From assembly GCA_937941555.1 (NCBI GenBank), contig CALDHJ010000159.1, positions 1 through 5,164 of the forward strand: a stretch of 5,164 bases of DNA. Direction: 5' to 3'. The translations under genes were made by a program, and so were the position numbers. A model generated the notes under the pieces. It was not told where the DNA came from. It was given only the letters and a program-made list of their open reading frames with translations, and searched no databases. Numbering within the stretch: position 1 is the first letter of the stretch; each line of letters opens with the position of its first letter. Shown here piece after piece: positions 1-5,164 of the stretch. The stretch comes from an uncultured Granulosicoccaceae bacterium (GTDB lineage: Bacteria > Pseudomonadota > Gammaproteobacteria > CALCKW01).

Positions 1-810
1 GGCACCCATCTGAGCTGGCTGCGCGATGCCAACAGCGCGCTGCCCGTTGCCATTCCGGAAGGCTACACACGGGTCAGTGGCGTGACCGTGCAAAACGCCG
101 ACGCCTTCTGGCGTGAGCTCGCATCTGAAACAACACAAGCCCGTCCCGTACTCTATCTGCACGGCTACAATGTCGGCTTTGCCCGCGGCTGCCGGCGCGT
201 GTCGCAATTCCAACGCGCGATCAACCGCAACGGCCGCGTGATCCTCTTCAGCTGGCCGTCAGACGGCAATCCCGCGCGCTACACCCACGACGAAGCCGAC
301 ATCGGCTGGAGCGAAGCCGGCCTCGCGGCGGTGTTCGAGCAACTGCAACAGCGGTTTGGCCCTGGCGGATTCGACGTGATTGCGCACAGCCTCGGCAGTC
401 GGGCGGCATTGCGTGTCGCAGCCAGGCTCGGCGCGGCCAATCCCACACGTCCTGCCATCGGCCAACTGCTCTTCATCGCAAGCGACGTCGACGCGGCGTT
501 GTTTCGCCACAACCTGCCGGCGCTTCGCGCCGCCGCCCAGCGTGTCAGTGTGATCGCCAACGATCAGGACCTGCCGCTCAAGCTCTCACGGGAACTGCAC
601 GGCGAGGCGCGCCTGGGCGAAGTGGGGCCCCACCTCGATGCGCTGCCCGGCGCCGATGTCTATGACCTGAGCGCGCTCGGCATGCGCGGTTCCACCGGCC
701 ACCTCTACCACCTCAATCACCCGGACGTACAGGCCTTGATCCGGTCAGTGCTCGTCGGTGTCCCGTCAGCAGACATCGCGCGTGAGCCGATCCGTCTGCG
801 CGGCCGCTAG
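1..810 (+). CDS. DUF900-type alpha/beta hydrolase, 5'-truncated by window edge
   Basis: Predicted serine hydrolase of the DUF900 branch of the alpha/beta-hydrolase fold; the substrate is unknown. The frame is open from base 1, so the gene very likely starts outside the window. A GTG at 82 could be read as a start, but the reading frame before it (for example IPEGYTRVSG) looks like genuine coding sequence. Counting from the GTG at 82, the strand-turn motif LYLHGYNVGFA is at 24-34, LFSWPSDGNPARY at 55-67, and the nucleophile elbow IAHSLGS at 100-106 puts the catalytic Ser at 103. The elbow has Ala where most hydrolases have the first Gly of GxSxG. NDQDLPLKLS at 160-169 probably supplies the acid (Asp161 or Asp163), and GHLYHLNHP at 206-214 the His (His207 most likely). 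The triad therefore appears complete. Any signal peptide or lipoprotein signal would lie upstream and cannot be seen. The gene ends with TAG and faces the transporter gene tail-to-tail. Family assignment is firm; biological role is unknown. Confidence 0.88.
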   Translation, partial: GTHLSWLRDANSALPVAIPEGYTRVSGVTVQNADAFWRELASETTQARPVLYLHGYNVGFARGCRRVSQFQRAINRNGRVILFSWPSDGNPARYTHDEADIGWSEAGLAAVFEQLQQRFGPGGFDVIAHSLGSRAALRVAARLGAANPTRPAIGQLLFIASDVDAALFRHNLPALRAAAQRVSVIANDQDLPLKLSRELHGEARLGEVGPHLDALPGADVYDLSALGMRGSTGHLYHLNHPDVQALIRSVLVGVPSADIAREPIRLRGR

Positions 811-819
811 GCGCCCGGA

Positions 820-857
820 CGCCCGCCATTTCAGGGTCGTACTTCTTCTGGCGGGCG
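820..857. terminator. 9-bp inverted repeat at convergent gene junction, possible bidirectional terminator
   Basis: CGCCCGCCA at 820-828 is exactly reverse-complementary to TGGCGGGCG at 849-857, with a 20-base loop. The left arm begins 10 bases after the hydrolase stop codon, and the right arm lies inside the last codons of the transporter gene. A transcript of either strand could form this stem. Neither side is followed by a clear T-run, so an intrinsic terminator is only a possibility. Confidence 0.3.
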
Positions 858-2036
858 GTACTCAAAGCGCACCCGCCACATGACAAGACTGGCAAAGGCG
901 CAGTAGAGCACACTGCCCCACAGCAGCGCCGACCAACCCCAACCGGCGTCGAGCACTGCGCCGAACACAACCGGCCCGAGCGCTGAGCTGAACACCATGA
1001 ACGCGTGGTTGAAAGACCGTACTGCTCCGAGGTGGGCGGTGCCGTAGAGTTCGACCCAGAGCGAGCTCAGGGTCGGGCTCATGAACCCGACACACGCTCC
1101 CATCAAAGCAAAGTAGCCGTAGTGTCCGCCGGGCACGTCGAGCCCGAGCAACACCAGCGGGCTAACGATCAGGGGCAAGAGACCAAAGCGCACGAGTGCA
1201 CCACCGCTGTAGCGATCGACCAGCACCCCGGTGCCGAGCGACACCAGCACCACCGACACCGAGTACACCGCCACCCCGGACGCCCAGAAGAGAAACGGCA
1301 CCGCCTGATGCGCGGCAAGACTCTGCTGGTGAAAAAAGAGCGCTGTCACAATACAAGGCTGCGCGAGCATCATCGGCAGAAGTGACCGGTAGCGCCAATC
1401 GCGCAAAACCATCCGCAGCGGCCAGCTCTGCTGCAAACCGGCCCGCTGTTGCAGACCATCGGGCACCGCTCGGGTACGGGCGGGCCAGATCAGGAGCAGG
1501 CCCAGGGCGAGAATGCCAACCTGCAAGAGCGCCGCGAGCCCCCAGGTCGAGCGCCAGCCCACGGTAGCGATGGCCGCCACCACCAGCGCCGGGAACACCA
1601 CCTCACCAAGTGAGTAGCCCATACCGGTAATGCTCAGCGCGCGCCCGCGCACTGTGTCGGTGTGGCGGCTGACCGTAGTGACGGCGACGTGCCCCGACAA
1701 CCCCTGGCCAAACAACCGCAACAGAAAGAACACACCGGCGAGCGCCACCGCACTCGGCACCGCCGACGCGGCAAGGCACGCCAGCACCAGGCCCGTCATC
1801 ACGAGCGCGGTGTAGCGTCTGAGGTCCATCCAGTCGATCCATCGCCCGACCCACACCAGCGTCGCCGCGCTCGCGAGCGTGCCACAGGCATAGAGCAGCC
1901 CGATGTCACCGTGACTCAGGTCGAACGCGTGGCGGAAACTCTCGTTGAAGAGGGAGATGAAATGCGTCTGACCGAAGCTACTGGAGAAACTCAACAGCAT
2001 TCCGAAAGACAGGATGCGCCAGGGCACGGCGGACAC
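831..2036 (-). CDS. Major facilitator superfamily (MFS) transporter
   Basis: Inner-membrane secondary transporter of 401 residues, the usual length for 12-helix MFS proteins; the substrate cannot be inferred. Hydrophobic helices are seen at roughly 8-30, 46-66, 78-97, 98-115, 137-157 and 163-183, then a polar central loop (184-216), then six more to about residue 388. The loop between helices 2 and 3 carries the motif A remnant GRWIDWMDLRR (64-74), with a weaker copy GVLVDRYSGG (270-279) in the second half, as expected from the internal duplication. GRALSITGMGYSLGEVVFP (131-149) fits the conserved helix 5 region. The proposed start is GTG at 2036, directly preceded in frame by a TGA stop. A second GTG at 2027 and an ATG at 2000 are alternatives, but the ATG would cut into helix 1. 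No good Shine-Dalgarno sequence precedes any of them. The gene lies 71 bases downstream of the methyltransferase gene on the same strand and could be co-transcribed with it. Confidence 0.9.
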   Translation of the reverse strand: MSAVPWRILSFGMLLSFSSSFGQTHFISLFNESFRHAFDLSHGDIGLLYACGTLASAATLVWVGRWIDWMDLRRYTALVMTGLVLACLAASAVPSAVALAGVFFLLRLFGQGLSGHVAVTTVSRHTDTVRGRALSITGMGYSLGEVVFPALVVAAIATVGWRSTWGLAALLQVGILALGLLLIWPARTRAVPDGLQQRAGLQQSWPLRMVLRDWRYRSLLPMMLAQPCIVTALFFHQQSLAAHQAVPFLFWASGVAVYSVSVVLVSLGTGVLVDRYSGGALVRFGLLPLIVSPLVLLGLDVPGGHYGYFALMGACVGFMSPTLSSLWVELYGTAHLGAVRSFNHAFMVFSSALGPVVFGAVLDAGWGWSALLWGSVLYCAFASLVMWRVRFEYRPPEEVRP

Positions 2037-2107
2037 TCACACAGGGGCAACGCGCCATCATACCCACCGCGCCGGGATTCCGCTCGCACAGACATCAGAG
2101 CAGCCGA

Positions 2108-2623
2108 TCACCGCTCGCGGCGTGGCACCCGGACAGTATTGTTGGTGTCGCGGTTGCCGCGCACCAGTTCATCACCGTACTCGCGGGTGCGGCGTTTGGC
2201 CTCGCGGTCGTAGAGCACCACATTCACCGCAGCCGCGAGATTCAGGCAACCCGTGGTCGGCACGTACACGACAGCATCGGCCTGGTCGATCAGCGCCTGA
2301 TCCAGCGTGCCATCCTCGGGGCCGAAGGCGTAAAACGCCTGGCTCGGGTGCACGAAATCTGGTAACGCCGTGGCCCCCTCCACCCATTCGACACAGACCA
2401 GCGCCGAGTCGCCGCACGCCGCGACCAGGCTGTCTACGTGTTGCGGCGTCATCGCATCCCCAACGCGGCGCGTGTCGGTGTGATAGCGCGAGGCCCGCGC
2501 GAAGCGCGTACCGGTGAAGAACACACCGTCGCCCTCGAAGCACCCGACCGCGCGCAACACGGCGCCCACGTTGGCCGGGCTCTTGGGATTGAGCAATCCG
2601 ACGTCCACACGCCCCGATTTCAT
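2108..2623 (-). CDS. SpoU/TrmH-family (SPOUT) RNA 2'-O-methyltransferase
   Basis: Predicted S-adenosylmethionine-dependent RNA ribose methylase with the knotted SPOUT fold, 171 residues and essentially catalytic domain only, with no N-terminal substrate-binding domain. All three SpoU motifs are present: motif 1 NPKSPANVGAVLRAVGCF at 12-29 with the conserved Asn18 and Arg24; motif 2 FYAFGPEDGTL at 97-107; motif 3 VVYVPTTGCLNLAAAVNVVL at 118-137, which forms the trefoil knot and cofactor pocket. The tail NRDTNNTVRVP (157-167) is polar. The start is ATG at 2623: it follows a GGTGA Shine-Dalgarno (2631-2635) by seven bases, and motif 1 then begins at the residue-12 position normal for minimal SpoU enzymes. 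The frame stays open upstream to a possible ATG at 2758, but that would run through the dinB start. The RNA target (tRNA or rRNA position) cannot be told from sequence; the motifs differ in detail from TrmL and TrmJ. Confidence 0.9.
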   Translation of the reverse strand: MKSGRVDVGLLNPKSPANVGAVLRAVGCFEGDGVFFTGTRFARASRYHTDTRRVGDAMTPQHVDSLVAACGDSALVCVEWVEGATALPDFVHPSQAFYAFGPEDGTLDQALIDQADAVVYVPTTGCLNLAAAVNVVLYDREAKRRTREYGDELVRGNRDTNNTVRVPRRER

Positions 2624-2630
2624 ATTCGAT

Positions 2631-2635
2631 TCACC
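2631..2635 (-). promoter_or_regulatory. Ribosome binding site of the SpoU methyltransferase gene
   Basis: Read on the minus strand this is GGTGA, seven bases before the ATG at 2623. It is the best Shine-Dalgarno match in the divergent gap and decides the start against the longer open frame that reaches 2758. Confidence 0.6.
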
Positions 2636-2665
2636 GCACTTGCCAGGCACCGAGTGTAGGCGAGG

Positions 2666-2683
2666 CGTCCCGGTCGTCCCGTT
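2666..2683. repeat. Tandem 9-base repeat in the dinB / methyltransferase divergent gap
   Basis: CGTCCCGGT (2666-2674) is directly followed by CGTCCCGTT (2675-2683), eight of nine bases identical. The second copy overlaps a small inverted repeat, CCCG-TT-CGGG (2678-2687). The site lies between the two divergent starts, so it could bind a regulator of either gene, but its short length in GC-rich DNA also allows chance. Confidence 0.3.
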
Positions 2684-2729
2684 CGGGGGATCGGCGTACC
2701 ATGATGCGGACCACACCGCCCTCACTCCC

Positions 2730-3806
2730 ATGACCCGCAAGATCATCCACATCGACATGGACGCCTTCTACGCGTCGGTCGAGCAACGCGACAATCCGGC
2801 CCTGCGTGGCCAGCCGGTGGTCGTCGGCGGGCAACCGGGCAACCGCGGCGTGGTGGCGGCGGCAAGCTATGAAGCACGCGTGTTCGGCCTGCGCTCGGCG
2901 ATGCCGACAGCCAAGGCCGTCCGCTTGTGCCCGCACGCGGTGTTCGTGCGGCCGCGCTTCGAACACTACCGCGCCGTCTCGGAGCAGATTCGCGCGGTCT
3001 TCCGGCGCTACACCGACCTCATCGAACCGCTGTCATTGGACGAGGCCTACCTCGACGTCACCGCAACCGTCGGCGACGGCACGGCGAGCGAGCTTGCGCG
3101 CCGTATCCGCGCCGACATCCTCGAGCACACAGGCCTCACGGCCTCGGCCGGCGTCTCGTACAACAAGTTCCTCGCCAAGGTCGCATCCGACATAAACAAA
3201 CCCGACGGCCAGTGCGTGATCCCGCCCGAACGCGCCGAGCGCTTCATTGCACAACTCCCGGTCGGCGCCTTCCACGGCGTGGGCAGCGCCACTGAGGCCC
3301 GTCTCCACGCGCTCGGCATCGAGACCGGCGCCGACCTTGCGCGCTGGGGCGAGGCGGCGTTGGTGCGGCAGCTCGGCAAGAACGGCAGCTGGCTGCACCG
3401 CATCGCGCGCGGGATCGACGAGCGCCCGGTCGAGCCACACCACGAGCGCCGATCAATCGGCAGCGAAACCACCTTCCTCGCCGACGAACACGACCGCGAC
3501 GCGATGCTGATGCGCCTGCGCGATCAGGCCGACGAGGTCGCCACCAGCTTGCAGAAACACCAGCTTCTCGCCGGCACCCTGGCGATCAAGGTGCGCTACC
3601 CGGATTTCACGTCCGTGACGCGGCAGTGCAAGTTGGCACCGGCGACAGATCAGGCAGAGGACATGGTGCCGCTGTTGCCTTTTCTACTGGAGCGTACCGA
3701 GGCCACTGCGCAAGGTGTTCGTCTGCTCGGGGTGTCGGTTGCCGGGCTGATCGACCCCGATACCCGTCAACCCGTGCAACTGAACCTGCCACTCGAAACA
3801 CGGTAG
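2730..3806 (+). CDS. dinB: DNA polymerase IV (Y-family translesion polymerase DinB)
   Basis: Error-prone, exonuclease-free polymerase that extends past damaged or misaligned template bases; 358 residues against 351 for E. coli DinB. The palm opens with IIHIDMDAFYASVE (5-18): Asp9 is a metal ligand, and Tyr14 sits at the steric-gate position that excludes ribonucleotides. ASYEARVFGLRSAMPTAKA (45-63) is the conserved fingers region. SLDEAYLDVT (102-111) supplies catalytic Asp104 and Glu105. SAGVSYNKFLAKVASDINKP (139-158) is the Y-family palm/thumb signature, followed by helix-hairpin-helix-like GVGSATEARLHALGI (183-197) and the little finger (SIGSETTF at 242-249). The C-terminus ends in QLNLPLETR, whose QLNLPL (350-355) fits the sliding-clamp binding motif. 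All key residues are present, so it should be active. ATG 2730 gives the standard family N-terminus; the frame is open back to 2514, but those residues are antisense to the methyltransferase gene and unlike DinB. There is no clear Shine-Dalgarno sequence, and no CTGT-N8-ACAG LexA box was found upstream. Confidence 0.97.
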   Translation: MTRKIIHIDMDAFYASVEQRDNPALRGQPVVVGGQPGNRGVVAAASYEARVFGLRSAMPTAKAVRLCPHAVFVRPRFEHYRAVSEQIRAVFRRYTDLIEPLSLDEAYLDVTATVGDGTASELARRIRADILEHTGLTASAGVSYNKFLAKVASDINKPDGQCVIPPERAERFIAQLPVGAFHGVGSATEARLHALGIETGADLARWGEAALVRQLGKNGSWLHRIARGIDERPVEPHHERRSIGSETTFLADEHDRDAMLMRLRDQADEVATSLQKHQLLAGTLAIKVRYPDFTSVTRQCKLAPATDQAEDMVPLLPFLLERTEATAQGVRLLGVSVAGLIDPDTRQPVQLNLPLETR

Positions 3807-3820
3807 GGCATCGGTCGCGG

Positions 3821-3851
3821 CCACAGGGCCACGCAATCGCACGCCCTGTGG
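3821..3851 (+). terminator. Hairpin after dinB, possible terminator
   Basis: CCACAGGGC (3821-3829) and GCCCTGTGG (3843-3851) form a perfect 9-bp stem with a 13-base loop, starting 14 bases after the dinB stop codon. The position suits a 3'-end structure, but there is no T-run after it, so it may protect or pause the transcript rather than terminate it by itself. Confidence 0.4.
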
Positions 3852-3885
3852 GTGGCGCAGTGGGGTGGAATGGGTACCTGAAACC

Positions 3886-3908
3886 GGCGACATCGCGTGG
3901 ATGCCGCC
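3886..3908 (-). terminator. Hairpin downstream of the chemoreceptor-like gene, possible terminator
   Basis: On the minus strand, GGCGGCATC (3908-3900), a 5-base loop, and GATGTCGCC (3894-3886) form a 9-bp stem. Its only irregularity is a G-U wobble, which is A-C and unpaired on the plus strand, so the stem favours minus-strand RNA. It lies about 48 bases past the stop of the gene ending at 3957 and is followed by GGTTTC, a very short T-run. ACC and GGT outside the stem could extend it with a two-base bulge. Confidence 0.4.
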
Positions 3909-3956
3909 TCGGTCAAAACCGGCTCTGGCCACGGTGAGACGCGGCCCGGTCAGTCG

Positions 3957-4661
3957 CTAACGTTCGTTTTCCGTTCGCTTGTGAATCGTCAGCGTGTCGC
4001 GCATGCTCGTGACCGCTTTCTCGGTCTCGATACTGAGGTTGCGCACGGCCGTTGCGATCACGGCAAACGCCGCCCCGTTCTGGCCGAGCCGTGCGGCTTC
4101 CACCGCCGCGTTGAGCGAAATCATCTTGATCCGGGAGGAAATGGATTCGACGTTGGTCAGGGTGCGATTGAGGAAATCCATCGCCTCGTTCATCGCCTGT
4201 GCCTGGCGGTCGCGGTCATCACGGTATCGGGTATAGAAATCGGTCTTGATGCCGTTCAGTGATTTCGCCAGAGGGCCCGCCACTAGGTCGGCCAGGCTGC
4301 TCAACTCGATGTGAGAGAGCGTGCTGCCCTCGGCGAGGCGATCGATAAGCTTGGCCGCGCGCTGTTCGAATTCACACACGGTCGGGTGCGAATCGGCGAG
4401 GCTGAATTCCGGCACCGTGGCCGACTCGGCCCGCTCACTGCGCAGCAACTCCTCGAGTCCGGCTGTGATCTTGGCGGTGTTCTTGTTGAGTACGGCAAAC
4501 GACTTCTGAATCTTCTCGAGCAACGACTGCAGTTCGGAGTCGCTTTCGCTTCGCGCAGCCACCGCCAGATACATCACGACCTTGTGCGAGAGCATGCGTT
4601 GGCTCCCGCTTGTATTAACCAGTTCACCGAAATCCACGTCGGCGTTTGATGACCGTCCCAT
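3957..4661 (-). CDS. Small soluble chemoreceptor-like protein (PilJ-type N-terminal motif plus shortened MCP signalling tip)
   Basis: Predicted cytoplasmic signalling protein of 234 residues. Residues 14-27 (LVNTSGSQRMLSHK) match the core of the PilJ / type IV pili chemotaxis-transducer N-terminal domain, usually written as AGxQRMLSQ. Residues 41-75 and 95-140 look like amphipathic helices of a helical bundle. Residues 150-225 resemble a methyl-accepting chemotaxis protein hairpin: the tip ISLNAAVEAARLGQNG (181-196) matches the conserved LALNAAIEAARAGExG, and AAFAVIATAVRNLS (197-210) matches GFAVVADEVRxLA. Each hairpin arm is only about 35 residues, far shorter than a normal receptor, and no methylation helices are evident. 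There is no transmembrane segment or signal peptide. The tip keeps the Asn, Glu and Arg that contact CheA/CheW in classical receptors, but several flanking residues are changed. ATG 4661 is the only plausible start: a stop lies five codons upstream, and GGAAGG sits three bases before it. No chemotaxis gene is adjacent. Function beyond signalling is unknown. Confidence 0.85.
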   Translation of the reverse strand: MGRSSNADVDFGELVNTSGSQRMLSHKVVMYLAVAARSESDSELQSLLEKIQKSFAVLNKNTAKITAGLEELLRSERAESATVPEFSLADSHPTVCEFEQRAAKLIDRLAEGSTLSHIELSSLADLVAGPLAKSLNGIKTDFYTRYRDDRDRQAQAMNEAMDFLNRTLTNVESISSRIKMISLNAAVEAARLGQNGAAFAVIATAVRNLSIETEKAVTSMRDTLTIHKRTENER

Positions 4662-4686
4662 GTGCCTTCCATGTCACATTGCCACG

Positions 4687-4698
4687 GCGGCATGCCGC
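4687..4698. promoter_or_regulatory. 12-bp perfect palindrome upstream of the chemoreceptor-like gene
   Basis: GCGGCATGCCGC reads identically on both strands and sits 26-37 bases before the ATG at 4661, where an operator or 5'-leader hairpin would be expected. A second small inverted repeat, CGCGG-TCT-CCGCG (4696-4708), overlaps it. No known regulator site is recognised. Confidence 0.3.
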
Positions 4699-4716
4699 GG
4701 TCTCCGCGACTGTAAA

Positions 4717-4732
4717 AGCAGGAACGATTCCA
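4717..4732 (-). promoter_or_regulatory. Sigma-54-like -24/-12 element (weak candidate)
   Basis: The minus strand reads TGGAATCGTTCCTGCT. The TGG and TGC have the nine-base separation of the RpoN consensus TGGCAC-N5-TTGCW, with 8 of 12 specified positions matching. It would start transcription near 4706, some 45 bases before the chemoreceptor-like ATG. The inner CAC is not conserved, so chance is quite possible. Confidence 0.15.
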
Positions 4733-4769
4733 CAACGGCGGACACTGCGCGAGCGTTTCGGAATACCGG

Positions 4770-4799
4770 TCGATCTCCGCGCAATAACCGACAGATCGA
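4770..4799. repeat. 7-bp inverted repeat with 16-base spacer
   Basis: TCGATCT (4770-4776) and AGATCGA (4793-4799) are exact reverse complements. They lie between the end of the PaaZ-like gene and the start of the chemoreceptor-like gene. This could be part of a terminator-like fold or a regulator site; no T-run follows. With the palindrome at 4687-4698 it is the main structure in this 198-base gap, where no credible gene was found. Confidence 0.2.
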
Positions 4800-4859
4800 A
4801 CACAAAACACGTCTGCAAGAGCAGCTCGACAGCCGGTGTGGGCGGCAAAAACCTGCCTG

Positions 4860-5164
4860 TCAGTGATCCGCGACCGCGTGTGCGTTCATGGTCAACAACT
4901 CGTACTGGGCCGCGCTTTCGCGCGCCTCGCCGACCACGATCTCGACGTCCCACCGCACTTCGCCGTAATCCGGATTACGGGGCTTCTTGGATTTCACGGT
5001 CAGCCGCACGGCGATGGTCTCGCCGAGCTCGACCGGTTTGAGAAAGCGCAGGTTGTCGAGCCCGTAGTTGGCGAGCGTCGGCCCCTTCTCCGGCGAGACG
5101 AACAAACCCGCGGCAAACGACAACAGCAAATAGCCGTGGGCAACCCGGCCGGGAAAAAACGGGT
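4860..5164 (-). CDS. paaZ: C-terminal end of PaaZ-type MaoC hydratase domain (5' part outside window)
   Basis: One hundred codons plus a TGA stop; the frame is open to the right edge, so only the C-terminus is present. The visible start FFPGRVAHGYLLLSFAAGLF, then LANYGLDNLRFLKPV and TIAVRLTVKSKK, GEVRWDVEIV and YELLTM, are the conserved end of the MaoC (R-specific enoyl-CoA hydratase, hotdog fold) domain of PaaZ. PaaZ is a fusion of an aldehyde dehydrogenase and this hydratase; it opens the oxepin-CoA ring and oxidises the resulting semialdehyde in aerobic phenylacetate breakdown. The GLDNLRF stretch is strongly PaaZ-like, more than generic MaoC. The catalytic Asp/His of the hydratase fall before the visible part. 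Whether an aldehyde dehydrogenase half is fused cannot be told here, so a stand-alone PaaZ-like MaoC hydratase remains possible. No clear intrinsic terminator follows the stop. Confidence 0.82.
   Translation of the reverse strand, partial: PFFPGRVAHGYLLLSFAAGLFVSPEKGPTLANYGLDNLRFLKPVELGETIAVRLTVKSKKPRNPDYGEVRWDVEIVVGEARESAAQYELLTMNAHAVADH

Noticed and set aside
2053..2066. TATGAT on the minus strand as a -10 box for the transporter gene
   Set aside because: No matching -35 hexamer at 16-18 bases and no extended -10; too weak to list as a promoter.
1662..2213. Open frame of 183 codons on the plus strand
   Set aside because: It is antisense to the transporter and methyltransferase genes, rich in Arg, His and Pro as expected of a GC-rich shadow frame, and has no recognisable domain.
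2514..2729. In-frame 72-codon extension of dinB back to an ATG at 2514
   Set aside because: It is antisense to the methyltransferase start region, is unlike the DinB family N-terminus, and the ATG at 2730 gives the expected protein.
2624..2758. Longer methyltransferase start at 2758
   Set aside because: It would add 45 unconserved residues, overlap the dinB start, and lose the well-placed GGTGA ribosome site before 2623.
4840..4859. Small hairpin with T-run after the PaaZ-like stop
   Set aside because: The T-run is inside the loop and the stem is only four or five base pairs, so it does not resemble an intrinsic terminator.
4646..5041. Open frame of 131 codons on the plus strand across the gap and the PaaZ-like gene
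   Set aside because: It has low-complexity Arg-rich composition, overlaps a well-supported gene antisense, and shows no family resemblance.
1..5164. CRISPR array, tRNA, rRNA, insertion sequence or phage genes
   Set aside because: No regularly spaced repeats, cloverleaf, transposase motif or integrase motif was seen on either strand.

Overview
This is a GC-rich bacterial window. Its protein families point to a proteobacterium, most likely gammaproteobacterial: a short SpoU-type RNA methylase whose three motifs match a gammaproteobacterial-looking family, a DinB polymerase, and a PilJ-like receptor. No gene identifies the genus. No tRNA, rRNA, CRISPR array, insertion sequence or phage gene was seen.

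Layout from left to right. (1) The 3' part of a DUF900-type alpha/beta hydrolase on +, running off the left edge (1-810). (2) A 12-segment major facilitator transporter on - (831-2036), convergent with the hydrolase across a 20-base gap; a 9-bp inverted repeat overlaps this junction. (3) A 171-residue SpoU-fold RNA methyltransferase on - (2108-2623), 71 bases upstream of the transporter gene. (4) dinB, DNA polymerase IV, on + (2730-3806), divergent from the methyltransferase with a 106-base shared promoter gap. (5) A 150-base convergent gap with two hairpin candidates (3807-3956). (6) A small soluble chemoreceptor-like protein on - (3957-4661), combining a PilJ-type N-terminal motif with a shortened MCP signalling tip. 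(7) A 198-base gap with a 12-bp palindrome and other symmetric elements (4662-4859). (8) The C-terminal end of a PaaZ-type MaoC hydratase domain on -, running off the right edge (4860-5164).

The genes do not form one pathway. They look like ordinary chromosomal single-gene units: SOS/translesion repair (dinB), RNA modification, transport, signalling and aromatic (phenylacetate) catabolism. The methyltransferase and transporter genes could share a transcript, but their functions do not require it. The most unusual item is the membrane-free mini-chemoreceptor and its symmetric upstream region. I found no convincing evidence of a new multi-gene system.
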